Below, piece by piece: positions 50,009 through 58,925 of a DNA stretch of 64,000 nucleotides. Under the pieces are notes generated by a model. It searched no databases and was not told the DNA's origin. It was given only the letters and a program-made list of their open reading frames with translations. Both the position numbers and the translations under genes were made by a program. Source of the DNA: Phytohabitans houttuyneae. GTDB lineage: Bacteria > Actinomycetota > Actinomycetes > Mycobacteriales > Micromonosporaceae. The stretch covers positions 62,001 to 126,000 of the forward strand of contig NZ_BLPF01000005.1 in the NCBI RefSeq assembly GCF_011764425.1. Direction: 5' to 3'. Position 1 is the stretch's first letter. Each line of letters opens with the position of its first letter.

Positions 50009-51195
50009 TGAAGACGCTGGACGACCTCCTCGCCGAGGGAGTCGAGGGTCGGCGCGTGCTCGTGCGCGCCGACCTCAACGTCCCTCTCGACGGCAACAAG
50101 ATCACGGACGACGGCCGCATCCGCGCGGTGCTCCCGACGGTGCGCGCGCTCAGCGAGGCGGGCGCCCGGGTGATCGTCGTCTCCCACCTGGGCCGGCCCA
50201 AGGGCGCGCCCGACCCGAAGTACTCTCTGGAGCCGGTCGCCGCGCGCCTGGGTGAGCTGCTCGACCGCCCGATCGCGTTCGCCACCGACACCGTCGGTGA
50301 GTCGGCGAAGTCGGTGGCCGCGAGCCTCGCCTCGGGTGACGTCGCGCTGCTGGAAAACCTGCGCTTCAACGCCGGCGAGACGAGCAAGGACGAGGCCGAG
50401 CGGGGCGCGTTCGCGGATGAGCTGGCGGCACTCGCCGAGGCGTACGTGGATGACGCGTTCGGCGCCGTGCACCGTAAGCACGCGAGCGTGTATGACGTGG
50501 CAGCCCGGCTCCCGCACTTCGCGGGCGGCCTTGTGCTGCGTGAGCTTGAGGTGCTCGGCAAGCTGACCGGGCAGCCCGACCGCCCGTACGTCGTGGTGCT
50601 CGGCGGCTCGAAGGTCTCCGACAAGCTCGCGGTGATCGAGGCGCTGCTGCCCAAGGTCGACAAGCTGCTCGTCGGCGGCGGCATGTGCTTCACGTTCCTC
50701 AAGGCGCAGGGCCACGAGGTGGGCAAGTCGCTGCTCGAAGCGGACATGATCGACACGTGCCGCGACCTGCTCGACCGCGCCGCGGGCCGGATCGTGCTGC
50801 CGGTCGACGTGGTGGCGGCGAGCGCGTTCGCGGCCGACGCCGACCACGATGTCGTGCCGGCGGACGGCATCCCGGCCGACCGGCTCGGCCTCGACATCGG
50901 TCCGGACAGCGTCGCGCTCTTCGCCGAGGCGCTCGCGGGGGCCAGGACCGTGTTCTGGAACGGGCCGATGGGCGTCTTCGAGCTCGCGCCGTTCGCGGCC
51001 GGCACGCGGGGCGTGGCCGAGGCGATCACCAAGGTCGACGGCTTCACCGTGGTCGGTGGCGGCGACTCGGCCGCGGCCGTGCGCACGCTCGGCCTCGACG
51101 AGGAAGCCTTCGGGCACATCTCGACCGGCGGGGGCGCCTCGCTGGAGTACCTGGAGGGCAAGACCCTTCCCGGCGTCGCCGCGCTGGAGCAGTGA
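50008..51195 (+). CDS. pgk: phosphoglycerate kinase
   Basis: A 395-residue two-domain kinase. 3-phosphoglycerate-binding [14 protein letters not shown] and [11 protein letters not shown]; hinge and nucleotide-binding parts [29 protein letters not shown] and [15 protein letters not shown]. Second gene of the glycolytic trio. A 150-bp gap to tpiA contains a six-pair hairpin (ggcgccttcggcgcc near 51304). Confidence 0.97.
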
Positions 51196-51345
51196 GCGAG
51201 CAGGCGCCGCGGCGTCTGGCGTGCGTGGCCCCGCCGACGGGAGTCGGGGTTCGGGGCCGCGCTTGCCGACGGGGTCGGGTTTTCGGGGTGGCGAGGGAAG
51301 AATGGCGCCTTCGGCGCCCCGCGAGTGAGTGAACCAGGAGACGCT

Positions 51346-52137
51346 GTGGCCAAACCCGCCCGCCGGCCGCTGATGGCCGGCAACTGGAAGATGAACCTCA
51401 ACCACCTCGAGGCCAACCTGCTCGTGCAGAAGCTGGCCGCGAGCCTCAACGAGCAGCAGCTCAGCGATGTCGAGGCGGTGGTGCTCCCGCCGTTCACCGA
51501 CATCCGCACGGTGCAGACGCTGGTCGACGGCGACAAGCTCCTCCTCGGGTACGGCGCGCAGGACCTCTCGCCGCACCCCAAGGGCGCCTACACCGGCGAC
51601 ATCTCCGGCGCGATGCTGGCCAAGCTCGGCTGCCAGTACGTGGTGGTGGGCCACTCGGAGCGCCGGCAGTACCACCACGAGGACGACGCGCTGGTCAACA
51701 CCAAGGTCAAGGCCGCGCTGGCGAACGACCTCGCGCCGATCATGTGTATCGGTGAGGGGCTCGAGGTGCGCGAGGCCGGCGAGCACGTGCCGTTCGTGAT
51801 CGCGCAGCTCGACGCCGGGCTCGACAAGCTCACGCCGGCGCAGGTCGAGAAGACCGTCGTGGCGTACGAGCCGGTGTGGGCGATCGGCACCGGCAAGACC
51901 GCCACGCCGGAAGACGCGCAGGAGGTCTGCGGCGCCATCCGGCAGCGGATCGCGGAAAAGTTCGGTGCGTCCACGGCCGAGGTCGTGCGCGTGCTGTACG
52001 GCGGGTCCGTGAAGGCCAACAACGTGGCCAGCATCATGGCCCAGCCCGACGTCGACGGCGCACTCGTCGGCGGGGCGAGCATCGACGCCGAGGAGTTCGT
52101 GCAGATCTGCCGCTTCCCGGAGCACATCCAGCGTTGA
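51346..52137 (+). CDS. tpiA: triosephosphate isomerase
   Basis: A 263-residue TIM barrel. Substrate Asn and Lys in [11 protein letters not shown], catalytic His in [10 protein letters not shown], catalytic Glu and flexible loop in [16 protein letters not shown], phosphate loop [12 protein letters not shown] 51346 preferred because AGGAG precedes it; an upstream in-frame GTG at 51325 has no such site. It is convergent with the regulator gene, 24 bp apart. Confidence 0.96.
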   Translation: MAKPARRPLMAGNWKMNLNHLEANLLVQKLAASLNEQQLSDVEAVVLPPFTDIRTVQTLVDGDKLLLGYGAQDLSPHPKGAYTGDISGAMLAKLGCQYVVVGHSERRQYHHEDDALVNTKVKAALANDLAPIMCIGEGLEVREAGEHVPFVIAQLDAGLDKLTPAQVEKTVVAYEPVWAIGTGKTATPEDAQEVCGAIRQRIAEKFGASTAEVVRVLYGGSVKANNVASIMAQPDVDGALVGGASIDAEEFVQICRFPEHIQR

Positions 52138-52161
52138 GCGGGGGCGGGTCCCGGCCCGCCC

Positions 52162-55100
52162 TCAGCCAACGAGCCCGGCCAGCTTGCCGCGGACCTCGTC
52201 CGCCTCGGGCTGCTCCAGCTCGTCCAGCAGCACAAGGGCCTGTCGCCACGCGCGGCGGGCCTTTTCGCGTTCGCCGGCGGCCTGGTGCGCGTCGCCGAGG
52301 CGGGTGAGCGTGCCGGCCTCGTGGGACCGGTCGCCGGCCGCGCGGAACATCTCCAGCGCCTGCTGGAAGCTCGCCACCGCCTCGCGCTGGTTGCCCAGGT
52401 GGTGGTGCGCGTAGCCGATGCTGTCCAGCGTCGCCGCCACGCCGGGCCGGTGGTCGAGCTCCCGCAGCAGCGCGAGCGCCTGCTCGCAGTACTCCAGCGC
52501 CTCCCGGTGCTCGCCGTTCTGCGCGTGGTACCAGCCGACGTTGTTGAGCGCGTTCGCCTCGCCGACCCGGTGGTCGCCGGCCCGGTACAGGTCGAGCGCC
52601 TTGCGCGCGTGGTACAGCGCGTCCCGCTGGTGGCCCTGCGCGCCGCACATGAACGCGAGGTTGCGATGGGTGTTGGCCTCACCGAGCCAGTCGCCGATCT
52701 CGCCGAAGATGTCGAGGGCGCGCCAGTAGTGCACGTGCGCGTCGACGAAGCGCCCTACCCGCGCGTACGCCCGGGCCAGCCCGCGATGCGCGTCGGCCTC
52801 GTCGGCGCGGTGGCCGAGGCGGCGGGCGGCCGTGAGCGCGAACTCCTGCACCTGGGTCCAGTCGTGCCAGTGCCCCTGCCGGTCGAGGTACGTGGTGACC
52901 GCCCACGCCAGCTGCCACGTGTGCGTGTCCCAGCCGTCCGTGTCGGTGCGCTCGACGACCGCGAGCAGCGTGGTGTGCTCGGCCGCGAACCAGGCCAGCG
53001 CATGCCGCTGGGTGCCCATCTCGTCGATCGTGACGCCGGGCTGGGGCTTGGTGCGGGTGATCTGGTCGCGGTGCGGGTTGAGCTGGGCGTCCGCCGCGTA
53101 CGCCGTGTGCAGGTAGTGGTCGAGCAGCCGCCGCACCGCCGCGTGCCGCTCCTCGGACTCGTGGGTCTGCGCCGCCAGCTCGGCCGCGTACGCGCGGAGC
53201 AGGTCGTGGAACGCGTACCGCCCCGGCGTGTGCTCGGCCAGCAGGCGGGCGCGTGCCAGCTCCGCGAGGTACGGCCGCACCTCCGCCGCCGGTAGGCCGG
53301 CGAGGCTGGCCGCGGCGGACGTGGACAGGTCGGCCGCGGGGTGGAGGCCGAGCAGCCGGAAGAGGCGGGCGGCCGGCTCGCTCAGCGACCGGTACGACCA
53401 CGAGAAGACCGCGCGCACGTCGGTGGCCGGGTCGGTGCCGGAGAACGCGTCCAGCCCTCCGCGCGCCTGCCGCAGCTCCTCGGCGAGCGCGGCGAGGGAG
53501 AGGCCGGGCCGCGTCGCCGCGCGTGCGGCCACGATCACCAGGGCGAGGGGGAGGGCGGCGCAGGCGGTGACGATCGCGGCGACCGCCGCCGGCTCGGCCG
53601 CCACCCGGTCCGCGCCGAGGCGGCGTGCGAGGAGGCGCGCGGCCTCGTCGGGGTCCAGCAGATCCAGCGGTACGGGGTGCGCGCCCTCGGCCGCCACAAG
53701 TCCCGCGAGCTGGTTGCGGCTGGTCACGATCACGAGGCAGCCGGGTGAGCCGGGCAGCAGCGGGCGGACCTGGTCGGCGTCCAGCGCGTTGTCGAGCACC
53801 ACGAGCATGCGACGGCCGGCCAGGAGGCTGCGGTACAGCGCGGACTGGGCGTCAAGCCCCACGGGTATCCGCTGCCCGGGGACGTGGAGGGCGTCCAGGA
53901 AGCCGCGGACGGCCTCGTCGGGCGGCACCGGGCCGGCGGGGTCGAAGCCGCGCAGGTTGACGTACAGCTGGCCGTCGGGGAAGCGGTCGGCGACCCGGTG
54001 CGCCCAGTGCACGGCCAGCGCGGTCTTGCCCACGCCGGCCGTGCCGTCGATCGCCGAGATCACCACCGCGGTGCCCTGGCTGGCGCCTTCGCGCGGGAGC
54101 AGCGCGTCCAACCGTTCCAGATGGGCGGCGCGGCCCGTGAAGCCCGGCACCGCCGCCGGCAGCTGACGGGGTCGCGGGTCGGCGCGGCGGACCACCTGCT
54201 CCTGCCGCAGGATGCGCAGGTGGATGTCGCGCAGCTCGGCGGAGGGCTCGACGCCGAGCTCGTCGGCGAGGCGGCGGCTCACCTCCGCGAACAGCGACAG
54301 CGCGGCCGCGCGCTCCCCGGAGCCGGCCAGCGCGACCATGAGCTTGGCGGTCACGCCCTCGTGCAGGGGCTCGTCGGGCACCAGCTCCTGCAGCCGGGCC
54401 ACCGCGGCCTCGTGGAGGCCGAGGTCGGCGGCCAGGTCCGCGTAGGCCAGGGCGGCGCGCACCCGCTGCCGCGACGTCGCCACCGCCGCGGGGTGGGAGC
54501 GCAGCCGCGGGTTTACACCGGCGAGCACCGGGCCGCGCCAGCAACGCAGGGCCCGATCGAGCAGGTCGACAGCGGTCGGCGCATCGTGGGTACCGGTGCC
54601 CCGCTCGACGAGCTCCTGAAACTGCGCCAGGTCCAGCTCGGCCGGGCCGAGGTCGATCGCGTATCCGTCGCCGGCCAGCCGGATCACCTTGCCGGGGGAG
54701 CGCGGCTCGCGGTCGGGGTCGAGGCGGGCGCGGAGCCGTCCCACGTACGTCTGCACCATGCTCAGGCAGGTCTTCGGCGGCTCGTCGCCCCACAGCACGT
54801 CGACGATCTCGTCGCGGCTCACCACCCGGCCGGGCTGGAGGGCGAGCAGCGCGAGGAGGTCGCGCTGCGGGGTCGGGCCGAGGTCGACCGCCGCCGAACC
54901 GGCGCGTACCGACAGCGGACCCAGCACCTCGACGCGCAGCCGCCGGTCGCTGTCCGGCGCGGGGCGGGGGCCGGGCAGAGCGGCGAGGAGCCGGTCACGG
55001 TCGAACGCGGCGAGCCCGAGCGCCTCGGCCAGCCGGCGCAGCGACGGGGCGCGGGGCGCGTCGACCCGCTCGTGCTCGATGTCTCGGATCGTGCGTACGC

Positions 55101-55203
55101 TGACGGCGGCGCCGGTGGCCAGCTCCTGCTGGGAGAGTCCGGCGGCCAGGCGATATCGGCGGAGCAACGAGCCCACCGTCGACTCGGCGTTCTGGGGCGC
55201 CAT
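52162..55203 (-). CDS. XRE-SARP-NB-ARC-TPR transcriptional regulator (AfsR-like)
   Basis: A 1013-residue regulator. Residues about 8-65: XRE helix-turn-helix (LLRRYRLAAGLSQQELATGA). About 88-180: SARP winged helix (LRVEVLGPLSVRAG, DEIVDVLWGDEPPKT). About 190-335: BTAD domain. About 340-650: NB-ARC NTPase with Walker A DGTAGVGKTALAVHWAH (near 388) and RMLVVLDNALDADQVRPLLP. About 700-1013: tetratricopeptide repeats (RALDIFGEIGDWLGEANTHR, ALDLYRAGDHRVGEANALNN, ALALLRELDHRPGVAATLDS). Start 55203 was chosen for its upstream GAGGAAC and for where the XRE domain begins. SARPs activate secondary-metabolite genes; an additional XRE domain is less usual. No biosynthetic cluster adjoins. Confidence 0.9.
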   Translation of the reverse strand: MAPQNAESTVGSLLRRYRLAAGLSQQELATGAAVSVRTIRDIEHERVDAPRAPSLRRLAEALGLAAFDRDRLLAALPGPRPAPDSDRRLRVEVLGPLSVRAGSAAVDLGPTPQRDLLALLALQPGRVVSRDEIVDVLWGDEPPKTCLSMVQTYVGRLRARLDPDREPRSPGKVIRLAGDGYAIDLGPAELDLAQFQELVERGTGTHDAPTAVDLLDRALRCWRGPVLAGVNPRLRSHPAAVATSRQRVRAALAYADLAADLGLHEAAVARLQELVPDEPLHEGVTAKLMVALAGSGERAAALSLFAEVSRRLADELGVEPSAELRDIHLRILRQEQVVRRADPRPRQLPAAVPGFTGRAAHLERLDALLPREGASQGTAVVISAIDGTAGVGKTALAVHWAHRVADRFPDGQLYVNLRGFDPAGPVPPDEAVRGFLDALHVPGQRIPVGLDAQSALYRSLLAGRRMLVVLDNALDADQVRPLLPGSPGCLVIVTSRNQLAGLVAAEGAHPVPLDLLDPDEAARLLARRLGADRVAAEPAAVAAIVTACAALPLALVIVAARAATRPGLSLAALAEELRQARGGLDAFSGTDPATDVRAVFSWSYRSLSEPAARLFRLLGLHPAADLSTSAAASLAGLPAAEVRPYLAELARARLLAEHTPGRYAFHDLLRAYAAELAAQTHESEERHAAVRRLLDHYLHTAYAADAQLNPHRDQITRTKPQPGVTIDEMGTQRHALAWFAAEHTTLLAVVERTDTDGWDTHTWQLAWAVTTYLDRQGHWHDWTQVQEFALTAARRLGHRADEADAHRGLARAYARVGRFVDAHVHYWRALDIFGEIGDWLGEANTHRNLAFMCGAQGHQRDALYHARKALDLYRAGDHRVGEANALNNVGWYHAQNGEHREALEYCEQALALLRELDHRPGVAATLDSIGYAHHHLGNQREAVASFQQALEMFRAAGDRSHEAGTLTRLGDAHQAAGEREKARRAWRQALVLLDELEQPEADEVRGKLAGLVG

Positions 55204-55554
55204 ATCCGACTTGTTCCTCGCAAGCGTCCGGGCCGGTACGCGGGCCATCCTGCCGCTTTCTGCCGGGCGAGCAAACCGGCTTTCCGGCTGGAAAGCGTTT
55301 CCGCCGGTCAACCAGGGTGGCAGCGCCCGCCCAGTCAGTTGTCGCACGTTGTGTCAACGGCGGGCGGCGGTTCATATGGTCATGCTGGCCGGTCGGGCCG
55401 GTTCGCACCGGATATGGGGGCGGTACGGGCCGGCCCGCCCGGATACGCTTCCGCTATCCTTGGTGGGCTTACGGTGTCCATCGTCGATGCGGCCCTACGG
55501 ACGGTAGGGTTCGGCACGCCGGTGGGCTTAGCGTCGAGAGGACTGACCGCCACC
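55204..55554. other. divergent intergenic region between the SARP-type regulator and secG
   Basis: Contains gttg-tgt-caac (near 55350) and a repeated ggtgggctta (near 55463 and 55521). Candidate -10 hexamers TATCCT (55455) and TAGGGT (55505) lack good -35 partners. No gene is seen. Confidence 0.5.
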
Positions 55555-55809
55555 ATGCCGATCGCGTTCGCATACACGTTGATCGTGTTGCTCGTCATCA
55601 CCAGCTTCCTGCTGATGCTGCTGATCCTGCTGCACCGCGGCAAGGGCGGCGGCCTGTCGAGCATGTTCGGCGGCGGTGTGAGCACCAGCCTCGCCGGTTC
55701 GTCCGTCGCGGAGAAAAACCTCGACCGCTACACCATTCTGGTGGGTATCGTCTGGTTTGCCTGCATTGTCGGCCTAGGCCTTTGGCTCAAACTCGCAATG
55801 AACTCTTAG
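55555..55809 (+). CDS. secG: preprotein translocase subunit SecG
   Basis: An 84-residue inner-membrane protein with two transmembrane helices: residues about 5-25 (FAYTLIVLLVITSFLLMLLI) and 58-78 (TILVGIVWFACIVGLGLWL). They are joined by the conserved cytoplasmic loop LHRGKGGGLSSMFGGG. It is part of the SecYEG protein-export channel. Position after tpiA is conserved in actinomycetes, here with the regulator gene intervening. Confidence 0.93.
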   Translation: MPIAFAYTLIVLLVITSFLLMLLILLHRGKGGGLSSMFGGGVSTSLAGSSVAEKNLDRYTILVGIVWFACIVGLGLWLKLAMNS

Positions 55810-55913
55810 GGCCCTCAGCACCGTACGTAGTCATAGACTCTCCGCGGTCTGATTTATCCCCTGGTTCCCCGTCGCGACGTCGAACCCTCACTCGACGACA
55901 GGAGCGAAGAGCC

Positions 55914-56258
55914 GTGCCACATGGCAGTGCCATTCGCGGCACCCGTGTCGGTTCGGGCCCCATCCGGCCCACCGAGCGGTGTGACCCCGCCCCCCGCCGG
56001 CCCGTGACGTACTGGTGCGCAAAGGGCCACTCGATCGAGGTCCTGCTTGCGGCCGAGGTCGCGCCGCCGGCCACGTGGGACTGTCCCCGCTGCGGCCAGC
56101 CGGGCGGCCTCGACCAGCTCAACCCGCCTGGCCCGTCGCGCGCCGAGCCTTACAAGTCGCACCTCGCGTATGTGAAGGAGCGCCGCTCGGAGGCCGACGG
56201 CGAGGCCTTGCTCGCCGAGGCGTTGGCCGCTTTGCGCCGCCGACGCGGCGAGAGCTGA
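55914..56258 (+). CDS. rbpA: RNA polymerase-binding protein RbpA
   Basis: A 114-residue protein. The N-terminal tail (SAIRGTRVGSGPIRPTER) contacts polymerase; the core has VTYWCAKGHSIEV and WDCPRCGQPGG, a zinc-binding Cys/His arrangement; the C-terminal sigma-interaction helices read KSHLAYVKERRSEADGEALL. RbpA stabilises the open complex with the principal sigma factor and is specific to Actinomycetota. AGGAG precedes the GTG. Confidence 0.93.
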   Translation: MPHGSAIRGTRVGSGPIRPTERCDPAPRRPVTYWCAKGHSIEVLLAAEVAPPATWDCPRCGQPGGLDQLNPPGPSRAEPYKSHLAYVKERRSEADGEALLAEALAALRRRRGES

Positions 56259-56878
56259 TTCGGTCTGCGCTTTAGCCCCTTGCACCGCGCTTGTGGGCCC
56301 GCACCGTTCTTATCCGCTGCGCGTCGCCCTCCAGCGTGGGTCGCCCTTTTGAGCGCTCTCGCTGCTCCGTGTCGTCGGCGGCTCTTCGGCGCTTTGCGAT
56401 TTCGGCTCTCGGCGTTGCCAGCGGTTCCTGGCGCTCCCGTGATCAGCGTTGACACGTGATCAGCGGCTCCAACTCTCGCGCGGTCAGCGGGCCCCGCGCT
56501 CCGTGGATCAGCCGGTCAACAGGCCCCGCGCTCCGTGGGATCAGCGATTCATTGCCCGCGCCCTTCGCGTGGCCATGGTCCCACCCGCGTTGACCATGGC
56601 CTGCGCAACAGTTTTGGGCGGTTTGTTCCCGCAGAAAGGGCAGCTCGTGCTCACCCCCCCCCGCCCGCCCGACCTAGCCGGTGGGGTGGGTAGAGGCAAC
56701 CCGACAGCGTGGTCAGCCTGCGCACCTACGTCAACTCCCGCTACGTGTGCGCCGCACGCCATGGTCACGCGGGTGAGGGGCCTAGGTGCGCGCGCTGCGA
56801 GCGGCCGGGCGCGCGCCGCAGGTGGAGCTGGGCGCGCGCCGCTCCGTGTGGACCGCGCGTGGCTAGAAGCGGGCCGGG
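56259..56878. other. 620-bp convergent intergenic region with short repeats
   Basis: No gene. It contains a perfect 10-bp inverted repeat (ggccatggtc 56571-56580 with gaccatggcc 56592-56601), a direct repeat (gccccgcgctccgtgg at 56491 and 56523, differing later by one G), two copies of cgtgatcagcg (56439, 56455) and a run of nine C (about 56654-56662). The inverted repeat could terminate rbpA and pgl transcripts. Confidence 0.6.
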
Positions 56879-57649
56879 CTAGCGGAGGCTTCGGAGCCTC
56901 GGCGCTACCGCGGCCGCCGCGGCGCGGTCGAGTAGCCACAGGGTGCGCTCCACGCCGTGCACGCCGGACGCGGGCACCTGCACCGGGCCACCGCCGGCCA
57001 TGGCCATGCCCACCGCGTCGGCCTTTTCCGGGCCGGCTGCCATCAGCCAGACCTCCTCGGCCGTGTTGATGGTCGGCAGCGTCAGGCTCACCCGGACCGG
57101 CGGGGGCTTGGGCGAGCCGCGCACCGCGCTGACCACGCGGGTCTCGTACGCGGCCGGGTGCTCCGGGAAGATCGACGCCACGTGCCCGTCCTCGCCCACG
57201 CCCAGCATCAGCACGTCGAAGTGCGGGAGCTGTGCGGTGCCCGGCTTGGCGGCGGTGGCCAGCGCCTTCGCGTAACGGGCTGCGGCCGCCTCCGGGTCGT
57301 TGCCGTCCGGGCCGTCGGAGGGCGGCATCGGGTGTACCCGGGCCGGGTCGAGCGGGAGCGCCTCCAGTAGCGCCTCGCGGGCCTGGGTCTCGTTGCGGTC
57401 CGGGTCGCCGGAGGGCAGGAAGCGCTCGTCGCCCCACCACACGTCGACCCGCGACCAGTCGACGGCGTCGCGGGCGGGCAGGTCGCGCACGGCCTCGTAG
57501 ACCGCCGCGGCGATCCGGCCGCCCGTCAGCACGATCCCGGCGAAGCCGCGGGCCGCCTGCGCGTCGATGAGCTTGACGACGAGCCGGGCCGCGGCGGCCT
57601 GGGCGAGCACCTTCGCGTCCGCGTGGACGACGACGTTCGTCTCACCCAT
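56879..57649 (-). CDS. pgl: 6-phosphogluconolactonase
   Basis: A 256-residue glucosamine-6-phosphate isomerase-like fold protein. Characteristic stretches are VLTGGRIAAAVYEAV, VDVWWGDERFLPSGDPDRNE and LMLGVGEDGHVASIFPEHPA. It hydrolyses the lactone made by Zwf. ATG 57649 overlaps the frame-corrected opcA stop by 8 bp, so the two are coupled. It is the last gene of the tkt-tal-pgi-zwf-opcA-pgl operon. Confidence 0.94.
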   Translation of the reverse strand: MGETNVVVHADAKVLAQAAAARLVVKLIDAQAARGFAGIVLTGGRIAAAVYEAVRDLPARDAVDWSRVDVWWGDERFLPSGDPDRNETQAREALLEALPLDPARVHPMPPSDGPDGNDPEAAAARYAKALATAAKPGTAQLPHFDVLMLGVGEDGHVASIFPEHPAAYETRVVSAVRGSPKPPPVRVSLTLPTINTAEEVWLMAAGPEKADAVGMAMAGGGPVQVPASGVHGVERTLWLLDRAAAAAVAPRLRSLR

Positions 57650-58861
57650 CGACGGAACCACCCTCCGGAGCGGAGCCCGACGCGCCGGAGCCCGAGACAG
57701 CGCCCGAGCCCGAAGCGCCCGAGCCCGAGACAGCACCCGAGCCCGAAGCAGGCGAGCCCGAAGCAGCCGAGCCTGAAACAGCGCCCGAACCCGAAACAGC
57801 GGCCGAGCCCGAAGCGGGCGAGTCCGAAACAGCGGCCGAGCCGGAAACAGCGGCCGGACCCGACGCCGGCGATACCGCGGCGGCGACCGGAGTGCGCGAT
57901 GCGAGCACCGGGTCCTTCCAGATGTGCACCCGCTTGTGCGGGCGACTGTCCAACTCGGACACACGTGCCCACGCCCCAGCGCGTCGGCGTAGATCTGGTC
58001 CGAGTCCAGGCGGCGCAGCTCCTCCGCCAGCTCCTCGCCCGTGGGGCGGCGCACCAGCGGCAGGTTGCGGTCCGCGTGGCCGCTGCGCGAGAACGTCGCC
58101 ATGCTGTCCTCGCGCGTCAGCGAGAGCACGTCGCCGCTGGCGCACTTGAGCGTGACCGAGCGCAGGCGCGGGAAGTCGTTGGTCGCCACCAGCTCGGGCT
58201 GGATGCCCAGCCGCGCGGTGAGCCAGCCGCTCATGAGCGCCGCGGTCGGGTCGGATGCCGGCGCCACGATCGTCGCGCCGGTGACCCTCGTGTCGAGCGT
58301 GTCGAACGCGCCGGCCAGCAGCGTGCGCCACGGCGTGATGCGGGTCCACGCCAGGTCCGTGTCGCCCGGCGCGTAGTCGCTGGCCCGCTGCCGCAGCGCC
58401 GCGATCCGGTCATCGGCCTGCCCGGTGTCGGTGATCCGCCGGTCGGCCACGACGCCGAGGAAGTCGTTGGCGATCAGCTCCGGCGGCTCGCCGTGCCACC
58501 ACGTCACCACCGGTACGTCCGGCACGAGCAGTGGCATCACCACCGACTCGGCGTGCAGGGCGAGCCGGCCGTACATGCGCATGACCACCGCCTCGCACGG
58601 GCCCAGCCGGCCGCCGACCACGATCTCGGCGTCGAGGCGGTTGATGGGACGCTCGAAGTCGGAGCGGACCACCATCAGCAGGCGGCACGGGTGCTGCGAC
58701 GCGGCGATCGTGGCGGCCGCCTCGGCCTCGCGGACGCGCTTTTCGTCCACGACGACGATCAGCGACAGCGCCATGCCGCTGGCGACGCCGCCAGCGCTGC
58801 GGCGCTCCGCGGCGAGCGCCTTGACGACCTCATTACCAGTGGTGTCCCACAAGCCGATCAT
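57642..58861 (-). CDS. opcA: glucose-6-phosphate dehydrogenase assembly protein OpcA, frameshifted in this sequence
   Basis: Reading from MIGLWDTTGNEVVKALAAER, the frame runs through RLLMVVRSDFERP and WWHGEPPELIANDFLG to IYADALG. It then leaves the expected sequence; adding one base in the G runs (+ strand C runs 57968-57970 or 57974-57977) continues it as ARVSELDSRPHKRVHIWKDP. The stop then lies over the pgl start, giving 406 residues. Without correction the frame runs into pgl and mimics a fusion. The last 75 residues are an 18-bp repeat-encoded Ser/Gly/Ala/Val tail. OpcA is needed for Zwf activity in actinomycetes and cyanobacteria. Confidence 0.88.
57664..57870 (-). repeat. 18-bp-period minisatellite in the 3' end of opcA
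   Basis: About eleven degenerate copies of gcccgagcccgaagcgcc-type units. On the opcA strand they encode SGSGAV/SGSAAV-like hexapeptides. It has the same period as the uvrC repeat but a different unit. Confidence 0.85.
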
Positions 58862-58925
58862 GCCGTCACCTCGCTCCGCCCGGCGTCGCCCTGAAGTTGC
58901 CCGCTGGTTTGCTCGCTGCGCTCGC

